From Ciona savignyi (lineage: Eukaryota; Chordata; Ascidiacea; Phlebobranchia; Cionidae), in NCBI GenBank assembly GCA_000149265.1, contig CH003301.1, forward strand, positions 435,438 to 499,437: a stretch of 64,000 bases of DNA, given 5' to 3'. The notes below the pieces were generated by a model. The model saw only the letters and a program-made list of their open reading frames with translations. It searched no databases and was not told the DNA's origin. This document shows, one piece after another, positions 1 through 11,455 of the stretch. The position numbers were made by a program, and so were the translations under genes. Positions within the stretch are counted from its first letter, which is position 1. The number at the start of each line of letters is the position of its first letter.

Positions 1-267
1 TTTTCCGCTATGATTCAAGAAGCTAAAAAGTATTATTATTATTAGGAACTTATCTGTCAAATTATTTGGTTTGCAGGTAAACTAAAGGTAAAAATGTAAA
101 TTATGTTACATAAAATAGAACAAGGAACATTTTAATTTAAATGTAATATTTTTTATTTTGGTTATAATTACCCGTATTCAATAATAAATTTGATCCTAGA
201 TTACAACCTTAACTGTTAACCAAGTACTCAGACCATATGAGTCGAAATAGGGCCAACCTAATAGGGA

Positions 268-675
268 GCAGACATGTGTATCTTTTTAATTACTAGTGCA
301 AACACGCTTAGATCACGATGATAATAATAAAGACCAAATTAATATTTTTTAATATAAACAGTTTGCTATCATACCATACTATGTCAAAAATGTTTCTTCA
401 GAGCACACGGTTTGCACAACTAAAATTTTTTATAAAATCTAATGATTTATTTTTGCAAGATTTAGTTAATAGAGAATGAATAATCAGACCACCGCTACGT
501 AATGCGCGACTAAATCTATGCTCGCATTATTTAAAATGATTTAAAAAAAATTTTTTTAGTAAGGGTTATTATTATGGATATCAAAGCGCAAATATATATT
601 TACGCAAAAAGATTTCCCAGACGCGCACATACAACCGTTAAAATATAACATTTGATTCACCAATTATTCCATGCG
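268..675 (+). repeat. Diverged interspersed repeat, copy 1
   Basis: This AT-rich block upstream of the first HtrA exon shares scattered blocks with 7424-7690, in the same order and orientation. Shared pieces include GTGCAAAC near the left end, a TAATATTTTTT stretch in the middle, and near the right end the ACATACAACCGTT... segment followed by AAATATAACATTT. No coding potential and no clear termini were seen. The family is not recognised. Confidence 0.5.
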
Positions 676-981
676 AGTTACAAAAGCTTTAAAGGTGTTT
701 TTATCTGTGTGTATTGTGCTGCGCAATAGAAGAACCTTTTAAATTCAACGGTTTTGCGAATATAGAGACAAAAAGGGAATGGAGGAAATGTGTCACAATG
801 GATTTGTGCACAATGGATCCCATGAATATATATGACTAACGAAAAGCACCCACCTGTGTAATTTTGTGATGCGTATGTCCCAGATCATTAGTTGCTAAAT
901 CAGCGTTATGACTTCATTGATAATTTGAAATAGATTCATGGTATATGCTGTTATTTTTCTTGTCAACTTTCTAAATTTTAG

Positions 982-3507
982 ATTCTTTTATTTGATGATA
1001 AGAGATTAAATGGCGTCAAGCTTGACCGCGGTTGCAACCAGGACCTTGGTGCTTTAGCTCTGCCTAACATTCCGGTAGTATTACATTGAATTTTGTTTTT
1101 TGAAAATTTTATTTTTTAAATATATGCATTTGCAGAAAAATCTGGTTCGTTTTCTTGATCAAAGATGTCTTAATGTGCCAGAAACATACTTTGGTGTAAA
1201 GCTACTGGATCGTTTATTTACGATTGGTGCACCGACTAATTTACCAAATTCTGTTACTGTTGCATGGGTAATGAATCCAAGACAATCGGGAAAGTATGTG
1301 AACCCTAATTGCGAAGCTGATTACAACAATGATTACATTCAATATTTTGGAGCAATTCAGGTGAATTATACTGTAGTTTGTAGCAAATGTAATTGTACCG
1401 CACCCACTTCGAGTTTGATCAATAAGTGTCTAACTGTTTATTTTTTCCAACCCTATTTAGTTTTTTCCAGGTCAACATGCAAGTCGCTATATTGAATACA
1501 GTACTAACATTTTAAAAGGTATTAAATTAAACCTTGCAGCCTACAAGTGGGCATTTTTTGCAACTTGAAACAATATACACTAGTTGCAGTTTTTTCTTCC
1601 TAATTTATGAAGTAGGCTAGTAATTAGTAAGATAATCTAATTTTATTCTAAGCTAGGCTAGAATTGTTATTATATATGTTCATTGGGCCAAAGATAAAAA
1701 CTTGTTTTAATGTTTGCAAAATAACACTTCGGTTAATTGATGGTGGAAAGAATTCTAAAGACATATTTTTTCTTTTTTTCTTTAATGTGGTGTTGTAGTT
1801 TTGAAAAAATGTTAGACCACAAATAGGCTTAAAAAATTATGCACTTTTAAAAAAATTGGCCACTTGCGACGCGTAAACTTCTCATGCAAAAAAATTAAGT
1901 AATTAAAAAACCTACAAGGAACAATATCTAGAGCAGGGGTTCCCAAACCAGGGGTCGCGACCCAAAATGGGGTCGGAGGGATAAGTAGGTGGGGTCGCAA
2001 ACAGGTCATGGGGTCGGTGGGGTCAGTGAGGTATGGTAATAATGGATGTATAAAACATCTAAGATTTGACAAACCATGTTAAATTTAGCAGTTTGTACCA
2101 TGGCTTACTGTAAAACAGGCTTATAGGCATCACTCTAACTAAGTCTGTACTTATGCTATCGAAAATGTAGGTGCTTATTGTGACATCACTGTTTGATTGT
2201 TCATAATGGAATGACAAGCATAATGGAATGACAAGATTAAATGTTTTATTGCTTATTTTACTTAATACTACCACATGACCAAACTCAAAAGTCCAGTGAA
2301 AGAGGCTCTAAACAAGTCCAAAGTTTCGTGAAAAAATATATATTTACCTTGGGTCGCACTGGACACTTGAAAGTTGTCTTTGGGGTCGTCCTGAGAAAAG
2401 CTTGGGAACCCCTGATCTAGAGGCTAGGGCAAAAGGCTTTTGGTATGGTTCAGTCTTTACATTGACCACCTATTCTTTACATATGTTAGTGACAATTTAT
2501 TGATAACCAAAAATACAAAAAATAGCTTTACAAACCTACATGTTAAGCTTTAACCTATTTTTTACTGTAAACTTTCTTACCCTGTCCAAGTGATTTATGA
2601 TATCTTTGACATACTCTATTTCAGGAAGGAAATTCAGGTGGCCCATTGATTAATGAAAAAGGAGTAGTTGTTGGGGTGGTCGCTTGTATTTGTTGTTGCT
2701 CCATTGGGTTTGCAATTCCCCTTGATGATTTGCAAAAATTTTTGAAACAACTGCCCATCGAGAATTACAATTCTAAATGTTCAGGTGTGGCACACAGATA
2801 TAAGTATTAAGTAACAATAATTTTATATCTGCTTTATATTAAATCCTGCTTTTTTCCAGTCTACACTTTATTTTGGAGGGACATGTGTAATACTTTTCTC
2901 AGTAATCAGTCCCAACCAGTTGACTCCTAGCATGAACTAGCTAAATCATTAAAACAAATAACACCTGAAGAATTTGATTTTTTAACATAGCATGGATATC
3001 AATTTTGGTTTAGTTACCAGAGGGTCATATCAGTTAGCACTTAAGATAAACAATCATAAATAATATTATTTTAAATAGTCAACACATGGTTCATATTGGT
3101 GTTGCATATCTTCCACACTAAATTTGCTTTTGTATGGACTTCTTGTTTTAGGTAGCTGGATAACGGAACAACATCTATTGAAATTACTTGGTATGAATAC
3201 GAATGATGATGGAAAAATAACCTCAACTTTACCAGGCGGAGATGCAGACCTGTAAATATAACAAATGTTACCTTTGCTAAATAGTAATATTGCTTTATTA
3301 ATTTACAGAAAGAACTTTGGAGTAGGTGATAAAGTTATTGAGCTCAATCATAGATCTTTAAATTTGAAAAACATGATTTGGAAACAAGGAAGTGCATCGG
3401 TTACTGTGACCAAGAACAATGGGGAAACACAAACAGAAAAATTAACAACTGAAAGTGTGGTGGATCAGCCTATTGAATATAACAACAAATTATCATCGCT
3501 GAAATAG
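982..3507 (+). CDS. HtrA-type serine protease with C-terminal PDZ domain, 5' end outside the window
   Basis: Five exons are readable: 982-1074, 1136-1360, 2625-2784, 3152-3251 and 3309-3507 (stop TAG). Splice phases agree and they sum to 259 codons. The protein fits the trypsin-like half of an HtrA protease. Exon 1 has the strand around the catalytic Asp (NQDLGALAL). Exon 3 opens with EGNSGGPLIN, carrying the catalytic Ser, and continues to FAIPLDDLQKFL. Exons 4-5 form a short PDZ domain (VGDKVIELN). The catalytic His and any N-terminal targeting or IGFBP/Kazal part lie upstream. HtrA proteins degrade misfolded or secreted proteins; the compartment cannot be told here. The core is quite diverged from HTRA1-4, and a cysteine cluster (CICCC) follows the active-site strand. 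Family call is secure, subtype is not. Confidence 0.82.
1934..2414. mobile_element. Short non-autonomous hAT-type DNA transposon (MITE)
   Basis: The element is 481 bp with terminal inverted repeats CAGGGGTTCCCAA. It is flanked on both sides by the identical 8-bp target duplication ATCTAGAG (1926-1933 and 2415-2422). The 8-bp duplication and the CAGGGGTTCCCAA terminus, followed by GGGGTCGCGACCC, are typical of hAT (Charlie-like) elements. The interior has repeated GGGGTC motifs and no transposase. It sits in the HtrA intron 1361-2624. The perfect target duplication suggests a fairly young insertion. Confidence 0.9.
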
Positions 3508-4816
3508 TCCACAATAATTCCTATAGAAAAGTTACCCAAAAGTTCTCCGTGTTAGTTAGCCATGTTGTAAACCGATGGACGGCAGGAAACCGCTGCAAAC
3601 AAATTTGGAGAAGAAATCTTCTTTTGTTTTAAAAGAATGCTCTTTCCTTAAATTTGTTTGTGTGCAGATTTATATATCATAAACTTGTGCTGTTTACTTG
3701 CCAGTCAAACACAGACAGATCATCAAATTTAAATCTTTCTTTAACCTTCTAGGTTATAGCAGCATTTGTTTATCTGTATTTTTTTTTCTTTATAACAATA
3801 ATTATTTACTTTTGCTGTCAGTTTTTGTTATTTTGTACCAGCATTGCAGAACACTGATTATCTTCAGGTTAAATATATTGAATCAATTTTACCAATTTCA
3901 TTTCGCTGATTTTTCACACTTGTATTCTTCTTAACATAGTAAAAAAAGGTTATTTTAAAAGTTATATTTGTAAAACACCACCTGATTCAGGGAAAGGTTG
4001 CAAACAGTTTGTAATGTCCAAACGAGTAATCAAAAAGCTTTTATTACCAAATTTGCATTTTTCCATTGATAACCAATAATGATACGACAACAACATGCCA
4101 CATATTACAAAATACAGATTTTATTGGGCATCATCAGAACGATAATTTTGGCTTTTTAACAAACCTAAATTGTCCCCGAATACTGTTTGGCCTACTGTTA
4201 TGGAAGAAAAACATCCATTTTGACTATGCATATTTCTAACGTCTACTGAAACTGTGCGCTGTTTATTTATTAACTTTCATTTTCATTTACAAGAATAAAA
4301 AATTAAACAACGGCATGCTTCAGTATGCATACTAGAGATGCTTCCATTGGTTTAGAACCCCCATGCTATATATTGTAATATTCGCCGGTGTTGTAATGTA
4401 GTTACTACTCGCAGACTGCAGTGATATACCAGGCCTTTTTAAATATTATTTTAAACAAATAACATTATCTTATCACCATTTCTTTGGGTGCAATTTGTAG
4501 CATTTTTTTATGCAGGTGTCGAAAAACCGCCAATGTGCCTTTTATCAAATAATTAGTTTTTTGTATTTTTTACTCATGCTTTGTAATCAAGTTTTTTTTT
4601 ATTTCTTGATACCTTTTTTGCACTTTTAGTTGATCTGGTATAAAGTGTGTAATCGTTCGGGTTTAACTTCTTCATTTTTATACAGTTAATAGTAGATCTT
4701 GTTTAATTAAAACTTAAAATCTTGAAGAAATTTTACTGCTTAGTATTAAAGTCCATCACATTAAAAATTTATATAATTGTTGGTGTATTCATGTGTTTCT
4801 TATTTTTTTATTACAG
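3508..4816. other. Gap between the HtrA gene and VPS28
   Basis: AT-rich non-coding DNA. It should hold the HtrA 3' UTR and the VPS28 promoter. The small open frame near 3698-3934 is low-complexity Phe/Leu-rich sequence with no recognisable domain. No RNA gene or mobile element was recognised. Confidence 0.6.
4801..4816 (+). promoter_or_regulatory. Unpaired 3' splice site upstream of VPS28, probable trans-splice acceptor
   Basis: A T-rich tract ending in ATTACAG lies 30 bases before the VPS28 ATG, with no obvious paired donor nearby. Tunicates add a spliced leader to many mRNAs at such sites. A conventional 5' UTR intron is the alternative. Confidence 0.5.
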
Positions 4817-4846
4817 GTTATCGAATAAGTTAGAGTAAAAATAGTA

Positions 4847-6871
4847 ATGTCTGCTGCCCGACCTGAACTCTACCAAGAAGTTAAGCTGTATAGCAATGCC
4901 CGAGAACGGGAGAAATATGACAACTTGGCCGAACTTTATTCCATCATTAAGACATTACAGGCATTGGAGAAAGCTTACATTAAGGATTCTATCACAGCTA
5001 AAGAGTAAGTAATTTCGTCTGCTTTTTTTTAAAATATATGTCCTTCCGTATAGCCTTTTGGGTTGGTATGTCCCCTTTAGCTTAAGGGACGGTTCTAGGT
5101 CAAAACTAGTCCGCTAGTTATCAGTTGTATAAGACACACCTAGCAAACATCATCCCAATGGAATGGTGGGTTTTACTAAATTTAGGAAAATACAACACTG
5201 CAATAGCTTCGGTAACCCCACTCAGTGATTGTTATAAAATGTTTTATTTAATGGTATGCGATAATGCTTTTAGTTGAAAAATCAAAGTAAACTAAAAGAA
5301 CCAAAACTTTGCAGGGTCTCAATATAAAGAGTCAACAGTTCTAAAAAAGAATTAACTTCTTCAAAAGTGCCAAGAACCTATTTTTGATCTTAAAATCAGA
5401 TTTAATCTGTTAAAGATTTGCTCTATTTTGGTTGGCAAAAATTTTTCAACCAGTCACCTTTTTTTCTTTTAAGTTGTACAATTAATTACCAACCAAAGCA
5501 ACAGATAAAACTTCCTTAAAATATTACTGTAGTAAATATCCATTGGAAATCAAGTACAATATGGGCTACACAGCTTCACATCTTTTCCCAGAGATCATTT
5601 TATATTTTTACCTGTTTCTTTAAAATTTTGAGTAAATTGTCTAATCAGTTCCAAGTAACAAACATGATTGGGACTTAAATCTGTACAATACTAATGTCCT
5701 TTTTTATTTTTGATCTGCCCAATAGTTTTTAAATCAACACACAGAATATTATTACTCTTGGGTTATTGTTTCACTGTCTAGATTTTTCAACTGCATAACC
5801 AGTTAAATGTGTTCTTCTACTTAGTTACACAGGTGCTTGTTCAAAAATGCTTGAACAATACAAAGTGGCTTTTCACCAAGTAAAATCAGAAGTGTCCACC
5901 ATGGATGAGTTTGTGAAGCGATATAAGTTGGAAGATTGCCACGCAGCATTGGAGAGGATTCGGGAGGATCGTCCAATCACGATACCTGATGATGGCGGGA
6001 ACACAAGCAAATGTGTAGCAGACATTGTATCGGTATGTGATCATGGCTATTTAGTTAAAATTATATGTCTCATCGTCCTCAATTAAATAAATGTGCATTT
6101 TCTGAAAACTTGCGTTTATAATAATTATCAAGTTCTTTAACCACTAGTCTAATATTATACCCAGAATTGGCAGAATAAAACATTTTATTAAGACGTTAGG
6201 GGGCTCGTTGGTGTTGGTTACTGATCTTCATGCATTATGTATCAAAGTATGAATGACATAAGTATTTGACATCAGCTATTTATAGTTGTTCATCACGGTT
6301 ATGGACAAGTTAAGACTTGATATTCGAGCGATGGATGAGCTGCATCCAGACCTCAAGGATCTCTCGGAAAGCATGAGCAGAATGACCACCCTTCCAAATC
6401 ACTTTGAGGGAAGAACCAAAGTACAAACATGGTAAATATGATGTTTTAGAAGTTGCATTTTCATATTAAAATGTATTAATATGTGTAAGTATTTGAAGTT
6501 ATCTCTTGTATAAAACTGACCTGTGAGATAAAAAGCATTGAAAGAATAACAGTCTACATTTTAATACAACGATGATTAAATTACAATTAAAATGTCTTTA
6601 AAGTTACTTGCTCAGCCACAAAAAAACATAGTAGTACAGTCTTCAACATATAAACCAATGCCATTTTTGTCAAAATAGTAGTGTTTCAGATACGATTAGA
6701 GAACTGCTATATTCAATTTGTGCATTTTAAAATCGAGAATAAAATTATATTTCTAGGCTGACAACTTTCGCTGGAATGGCTGCCTCTGACGATCTGACAG
6801 ATGGACAAGCACGTCAAATGTTGTTTGACATGGATTCTGCTTACAATGCTTTTAATAGATTTTTAACATGA
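4847..6871 (+). CDS. VPS28: VPS28, ESCRT-I subunit
   Basis: Four exons: 4847-5004, 5825-6032, 6286-6431 and 6757-6871, giving 208 residues (human 221). The sequence follows human VPS28 throughout: [20 protein letters not shown] and the ALEKAYIKD region at the N-terminus, [11 protein letters not shown] in the middle, and a C-terminal helical domain beginning [10 protein letters not shown] and ending [14 protein letters not shown]28 binds TSG101 and VPS37 in ESCRT-I through its N-terminal core and links to ESCRT-II through its C-terminal domain, acting in sorting of ubiquitinated cargo at endosomes. The start was chosen because it directly precedes the conserved RPELYQEV block and lies just after a splice acceptor. 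Nothing appears broken. Confidence 0.96.
5051..5240 (+). repeat. SINE-like repeat with tRNA-related head, in VPS28 intron 1
   Basis: The head has a B-box-like segment, ACGGTTCTAGGTCAAAACTA, which aligns with copies at 20686-21015 (+) and about 51400-51605 (-). The body shares ATGGAATGGTGGGTT, then CTGCAATAGCTTCGGTAACC, with other copies. It is diverged, and no intact target duplication was identified. Confidence 0.6.
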
Positions 6872-8247
6872 ATTTACTTTTCTTTTTTCCTTTTTTCCCT
6901 TGGGTTTATAAAATTGACGAGTTTCTACAACCTATCAGCGGAATAACATAGCAAAACAAATTAATAGAAAAAGAGTAAAATAACTTTTAACCAGTAAAAT
7001 TTAGTTGATGTTAACTTTAGAGTGTGAAATATAATGAAACACCACCCCCTTGTAAATTTTATTTATATTAAAATCTAAATCGGTTAACATCAAGAGTATT
7101 ATTGCAGTGTCTCCGTTGTATATGTAAATTAAATAAGCTTTTATGTGAAATTTATCCCCTAAAACAATTTCCACTCTTTGTATGTACATTGCCTGTGCAA
7201 TAATAAACCTGTACCCACCATCGTTGGGGTCGGTATAAGGCATCTTAGTCAAACCATGTAGGATGCTTAAGATATGAAAAATCACACATGTTTTTATTGC
7301 TGAGTTAACATAAAGCAATATATTTCACGCGATAGTTTATATTTGGTAGTATTTAGGACAATTAGGAAACTAACCGTTTTCCTTAAGCATGTAAGGGTTG
7401 TCGGTCAAAAAAGCCGATCATATGGATGACTCGTGCAAACGCGTTCCTCTCAAGATAATAATACGAAAGAGTAAACTAATATTTTTTTCAATATTAACAA
7501 TCCGCTATAAATTCAAAACGAGGTGTAAATTGTTGCTACACTTGGAGTTAACCCGTTGCACAATTAAAATTTCCATGTTTAAAAACTGCTGAGATTTCCT
7601 ATTAACTGCGGGAGAAAGCGCAAAAACGTTATTACGAAATGAGATTTTCCAGGCGTCCATATACAACCGTTGAAATATAACATTTCTGCCGACTATATTT
7701 TTTATTCTACGTAGACCTCTAAAAAGAAGTTTTGAAACTAGGAAACGTCATATCCGCAATGCGTTTCTCCATACCGAAAATCAAGCACGATATCGGAAAT
7801 ACAAAATGCATCATAGCATTACAACATTATCTCCTATCAGTAGCCCCAGACACGTTTTAAGTGTTTTTCCACAGTGTAAACTCTTGTTACAACCTATTCG
7901 TAAAAATATATAAAAAGCAGTTTCAATGCCTAATGGATGTTTTGCACAATAAACACCGCAAATATATGGCTTTTAAGAACCACCCCATTTGTGCACATTT
8001 TTTCTACCTTTTACTAAGTCTATGCCAACAAATACAATATAGGGTACTTACTGCTTTGGAAGTGTGCTGATTGCAGGTTAACTTAATAATATTAGAGGTG
8101 GACAGGTTCAACAAACCGGTTTTATTTATTTCACCAACAAAAAAAATCAAAGACAAGCTCCACAGTTTATTTGAAAACATACAAAACAATATCAGATATA
8201 CGGCAGTTTAACGGCATTGGAGGTGTAAAACATGAAATAAAAGGTAG
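6872..8247. other. Convergent gap between VPS28 and geminin
   Basis: The 3' ends of VPS28 (+) and geminin (-) face each other here. The stretch holds the second copy of the unnamed repeat (7424-7690) and otherwise AT-rich DNA. The small open frames in it show no domain or codon pattern that suggests a gene. Confidence 0.6.
7424..7690 (+). repeat. Diverged interspersed repeat, copy 2
   Basis: This block matches parts of 268-675: GTGCAAACGCG, CTAATATTTTTTT, GGTTTTCCAGGCG-like sequence, then CATATACAACCGTT and GAAATATAACATTT. Copy 2 is shorter and both are degraded. The class is unknown. Confidence 0.5.
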
Positions 8248-11200
8248 CTACAATACATTGAGGGAAAGCGGAAGTTTATTTTCTTTGTCACTATCCGGGT
8301 TGGTGGATTGTTCATCGTCAGTGGCACTCTCATTCGTCTCTTCTTGACCAGATATTACAGTGGGAGTATCTACCACCTCCACTGTTGGTGGATTGTCAGT
8401 GGCATTATCTGCAACAGCAACAGTACTGGAACCAGTATCTGCAATGAAAACAGAACAATTGCTGTAAATTAGTATTTTGGACAAAACTAATATTTTAGTT
8501 AATCATGCAGCCTGGGTATGTGAAATACAAGGAATGTGCTCTATCCTGAATAACTTGTCTCAATTAGTCTTAAAATGTTTAATGAATAAAATACCAGAAT
8601 CAGTTTTAGATGGATCCTCATTCTCTTCATCTAGGCAATCTTGACCGAGTTGTTCAATAACAGAAGCGAGATACTGAGCATGAGATGCAGTTTCTTCTAA
8701 TCTTTCTATTTCGGTTTTCATCTCTTCGATTATCTCATCTTTTTTCTCGATCTCATCTGCCAACTTTTGCAAAAAGTTAATGAATAAGTCAGATATAATC
8801 TAAGACAAAAACAGCTACACTACTTATCAAACATGCATTGTTTAACAACAAATTTATATACTGCCTTTTATCGTAGCTTCACCATTAATAGTTGTTGCCT
8901 GGATTCGTGGTTAGGGTACGGCTTATACAAACACGTGGTCGGTGTGATTCCCAGCCACACTGCAATACCAACTTGATGGTGGGTATGCAATTGTGACAAA
9001 TTGATCCATATGCTTTCCCCGTGACGATTTCTAACCTGTTTGTTTTCAACCAGCGCTTCTTGCAGTCCTTTCCTGCGCTCCTCAGCCAGGAGTTCCCAAT
9101 ACTTCTCGGTTGGTTCACCACTACAAACAAGTTCCTCCACCTCATTCCTTGTTTGTGTTGAGGTCGTCTGAAAAATTTATTTCGCTGAAATATTAACCCC
9201 AAGTAGTTTACAAACAACATAGCAAATTTGTTTGCAATATACTGTTTCTGTTGGGTAGTACTTAACAAGTAACAAAATAAAATAGCAAAAGGTCAGTGAA
9301 TTAAAACATACTTTCAAGGAGCCATTTAACTGGTTGTGTTGCTGGTGCATCAGACAAGAAATTAACATACATTGACTCAATTAAATTAGTTTAATTCATT
9401 GGCCACAACCAACAGTGTTGTAATAAACATAGGGGGTTGAAAGAAAACACTGTAAACAAAATCTAGCAACCATACATATCAACTTATTGAAACCTTCGAT
9501 TTTGGTTTCTTTGCTTCATTGAATATTTGTACTTTATCAGTTTTGGAGCAGCTTACTCTTGGCACGCCGGAGAAAAAAGTTTTAATGGACTCTGATTTTG
9601 ATGTCTTGACGGATCTATGGAGATGAACATATTTTATTGGTAACACCAACTTAAAATATTAAATTATGGAGTTAACCCTTTAACTGCCGCTGTCGACTCA
9701 AGTCGACAGCGCCGAAAATTGCATAAGTGGAAAAGTATACGGCCGATTTTGATCAGTGAGATGGCGCTGGAGAGCTGAATAATTTCTGCGTTTACCAATA
9801 TAAGATGATATATAGGTTTGCATTTGAAATTTTCAAGTTATTTAAGTTTTAAAAAACGTATAAATATATGAGTGGTTTTGGTTGTTTTAATTAATTTTAA
9901 TTACTGTTTTAGTCCCCGATTAGTTTTCAACTATTGTCGTCATGGTTCGCTTGTTTAGTTTGAAAACAATCCATTCGTTTTTCGCTTGTACATTTTGGAT
10001 TAGGCCATTTTTTGAGCTTATGGAGGGTAAAAACAGATATTCTGATGAAGAAGCTGCCCTTTTGTTGGCTGATAGTGATTCTGAAGGCAGTTGTGCTTCA
10101 TTTTCAAGTAGTTCTAGCAATAAAGGACCTTTTGAAGATGTTTTGCATCAGTTTTGTTTTCCTGTGGCCATGTGTTTGTGTTTCATTGGGCAAAAGTAAA
10201 AAAAAAAAAAATTGATTTGCGTATTACGACGTCATCAGTCAAGTTGTGAGGTCATCACAAAAAAAGTAGTACAAAAATGGTCCAAAGATAATCATAAATG
10301 ACTTTGCTACATACTGTTTTGTTTGTAAATGAGAAAAAAAGATAGTTTTTGTTGATCTAAATAGAAACACATGACGTCACTGCACAATGCATGACGTCAT
10401 CAAAATTTTACTAATGTAAAACAAAAGAAAATTTATTACTGAACAACTTTTCTGTTGATCATATCATGCTTACATCAATAGTTTTTTGTACAGAAGCTTC
10501 TAACCTAAGGCAACTTAGCCGAAAAATGACCAAAAAAACAGCCGGCAGTTAAAGGGTTAAGTCACCTTAAATGATAAATCCATGATTATGTTTTCCAACT
10601 TTCGAAAAGGAAAGTTTAAACCTGGGATAGCATTGACCCTTTCTTGTGGTGACCCTAGTTTTGTGGAGGCTATTTTATCCATGAACTTTGGGCTTGTACG
10701 ATATATCCTCAAAATATACTGGTACTTAAAAACCGGGTACCTCTAAATACTACAGGAGCGCTTAAATCGCTTGGAGCGCTTAAATCGCTTGGAGCGCTTG
10801 GATCGCTTACTATACTTAGTAATTACAAAAGCCATGATATTAATGTTAGGGTTGGGGTTAAAGTTAGTTCTGGGGTTGAGATTAGTGTTTGGGACAGGGT
10901 TAGAATTACTTTCCATAGCAATCTAAGTGATCCAAGCGCTCCAAGCGGTCCTGTAGTATTTAGAGGCACCCCTTAAAAACTAACTAATGAATATTAAGCT
11001 ACCTGTTATTAGTTTTTTTCCTTTTTTATTAACTTTCATAATGACCATTTTTGTTTGAAATCTATGTAATAAAAAACAAATGATCCGGTACAGTAGTCTG
11101 TCTTAAAGACTATGTCTATAACTGCCAGTTTGTAAATTTAACGGTACTAATTATATCATCAACATAACTTGCATACATATTATTTAAATCAGAATACAAA

Positions 11201-11455
11201 CTACCTTTTTAGGTTTTCCTGTCCTGGTTTTAATACACCAGTGTGCAACCCCTTTTTGTTGGCATGAAGATGTCTCCTTTTGGTTGTGTTAGGTGATTGC
11301 TCATTTTGATCATCTAAACGTCGCTATTGGTGATAAACAATTAATGTGATGTAAAAAGTGTACTTTTTAAGTTTACTTACCTTTCGGCTTGGCGATCTGC
11401 AATCGTTTTCCTTCCATTGCGCATTTATACTTTCTAAAATGCTCTTCGTCGTCAT
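8248..11455 (-). CDS. GMNN: Geminin, DNA replication licensing inhibitor
   Basis: Seven exons in transcript order: 11455-11381, 11323-11205, 9614-9494, 9341-9312, 9167-9036, 8763-8595 and 8438-8248. They sum to 278 residues (human 209). The recognisable core is the geminin signature, EKYWELLAEERRKGLQEALV, running into the coiled coil with ADEIEKKDEIIEEM and ASHAQYLASVIEQL. In human geminin this region dimerises and binds CDT1. Near the N-terminus KRRHLHANKKG aligns with the human destruction box region (RRTL) and keeps an RxxL motif, so APC/C-dependent turnover is likely. The acidic, Ser/Thr-rich tail is longer than in vertebrates. The 30-base exon 9341-9312 is in phase but unverified. A 1.6-kb intron holds two DNA transposons. 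Confidence 0.88.
9672..10560. mobile_element. piggyBac-type DNA transposon remnant with short transposase N-terminus
   Basis: TTAA target duplications at 9672-9675 and 10557-10560 bound an 881-bp element. Its terminal inverted repeats are CCCTTTAACTGCCG at the left and the matching CGGCAGTTAAAGGG at the right. A subterminal near-palindrome (CTGTCGACTCAAGTCGACAG) lies at the left end. On the + strand at 10020-10199 an open frame starts MEGKNRYSDEEAALLLADSD; this acidic start resembles the N-terminus of piggyBac transposases. The catalytic domain is absent, so the element is non-autonomous. It lies in a geminin intron, antisense to the gene. Confidence 0.88.
10734..10972. mobile_element. 239-bp MITE with TTAAAAAC target duplication
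   Basis: Terminal inverted repeats are GGTACCTCTAAATACTACAG on the left and a matching right end (CTGTAGTATTTAGAGGCACC), differing by one base. Both flanks carry TTAAAAAC (10726-10733 and 10973-10980); eight bases suits hAT-type insertion. Subterminal GGAGCGCTT units recur inside the left end. The middle is G-rich with GGGTTA-like units. There is no coding capacity. It lies in a geminin intron. Confidence 0.85.

Noticed and set aside
1-981. Upstream HtrA exon with the catalytic His
   Set aside because: No TNAHV-like sequence with splice sites was found; the stretch is largely a worn repeat.
10840-10920. Interstitial telomere sequence (GGGTTA-like units)
   Set aside because: Units are irregular (GGGTTGGGGTTA, GTTAG, GGGTTGAG) and lie inside a MITE with clear ends.
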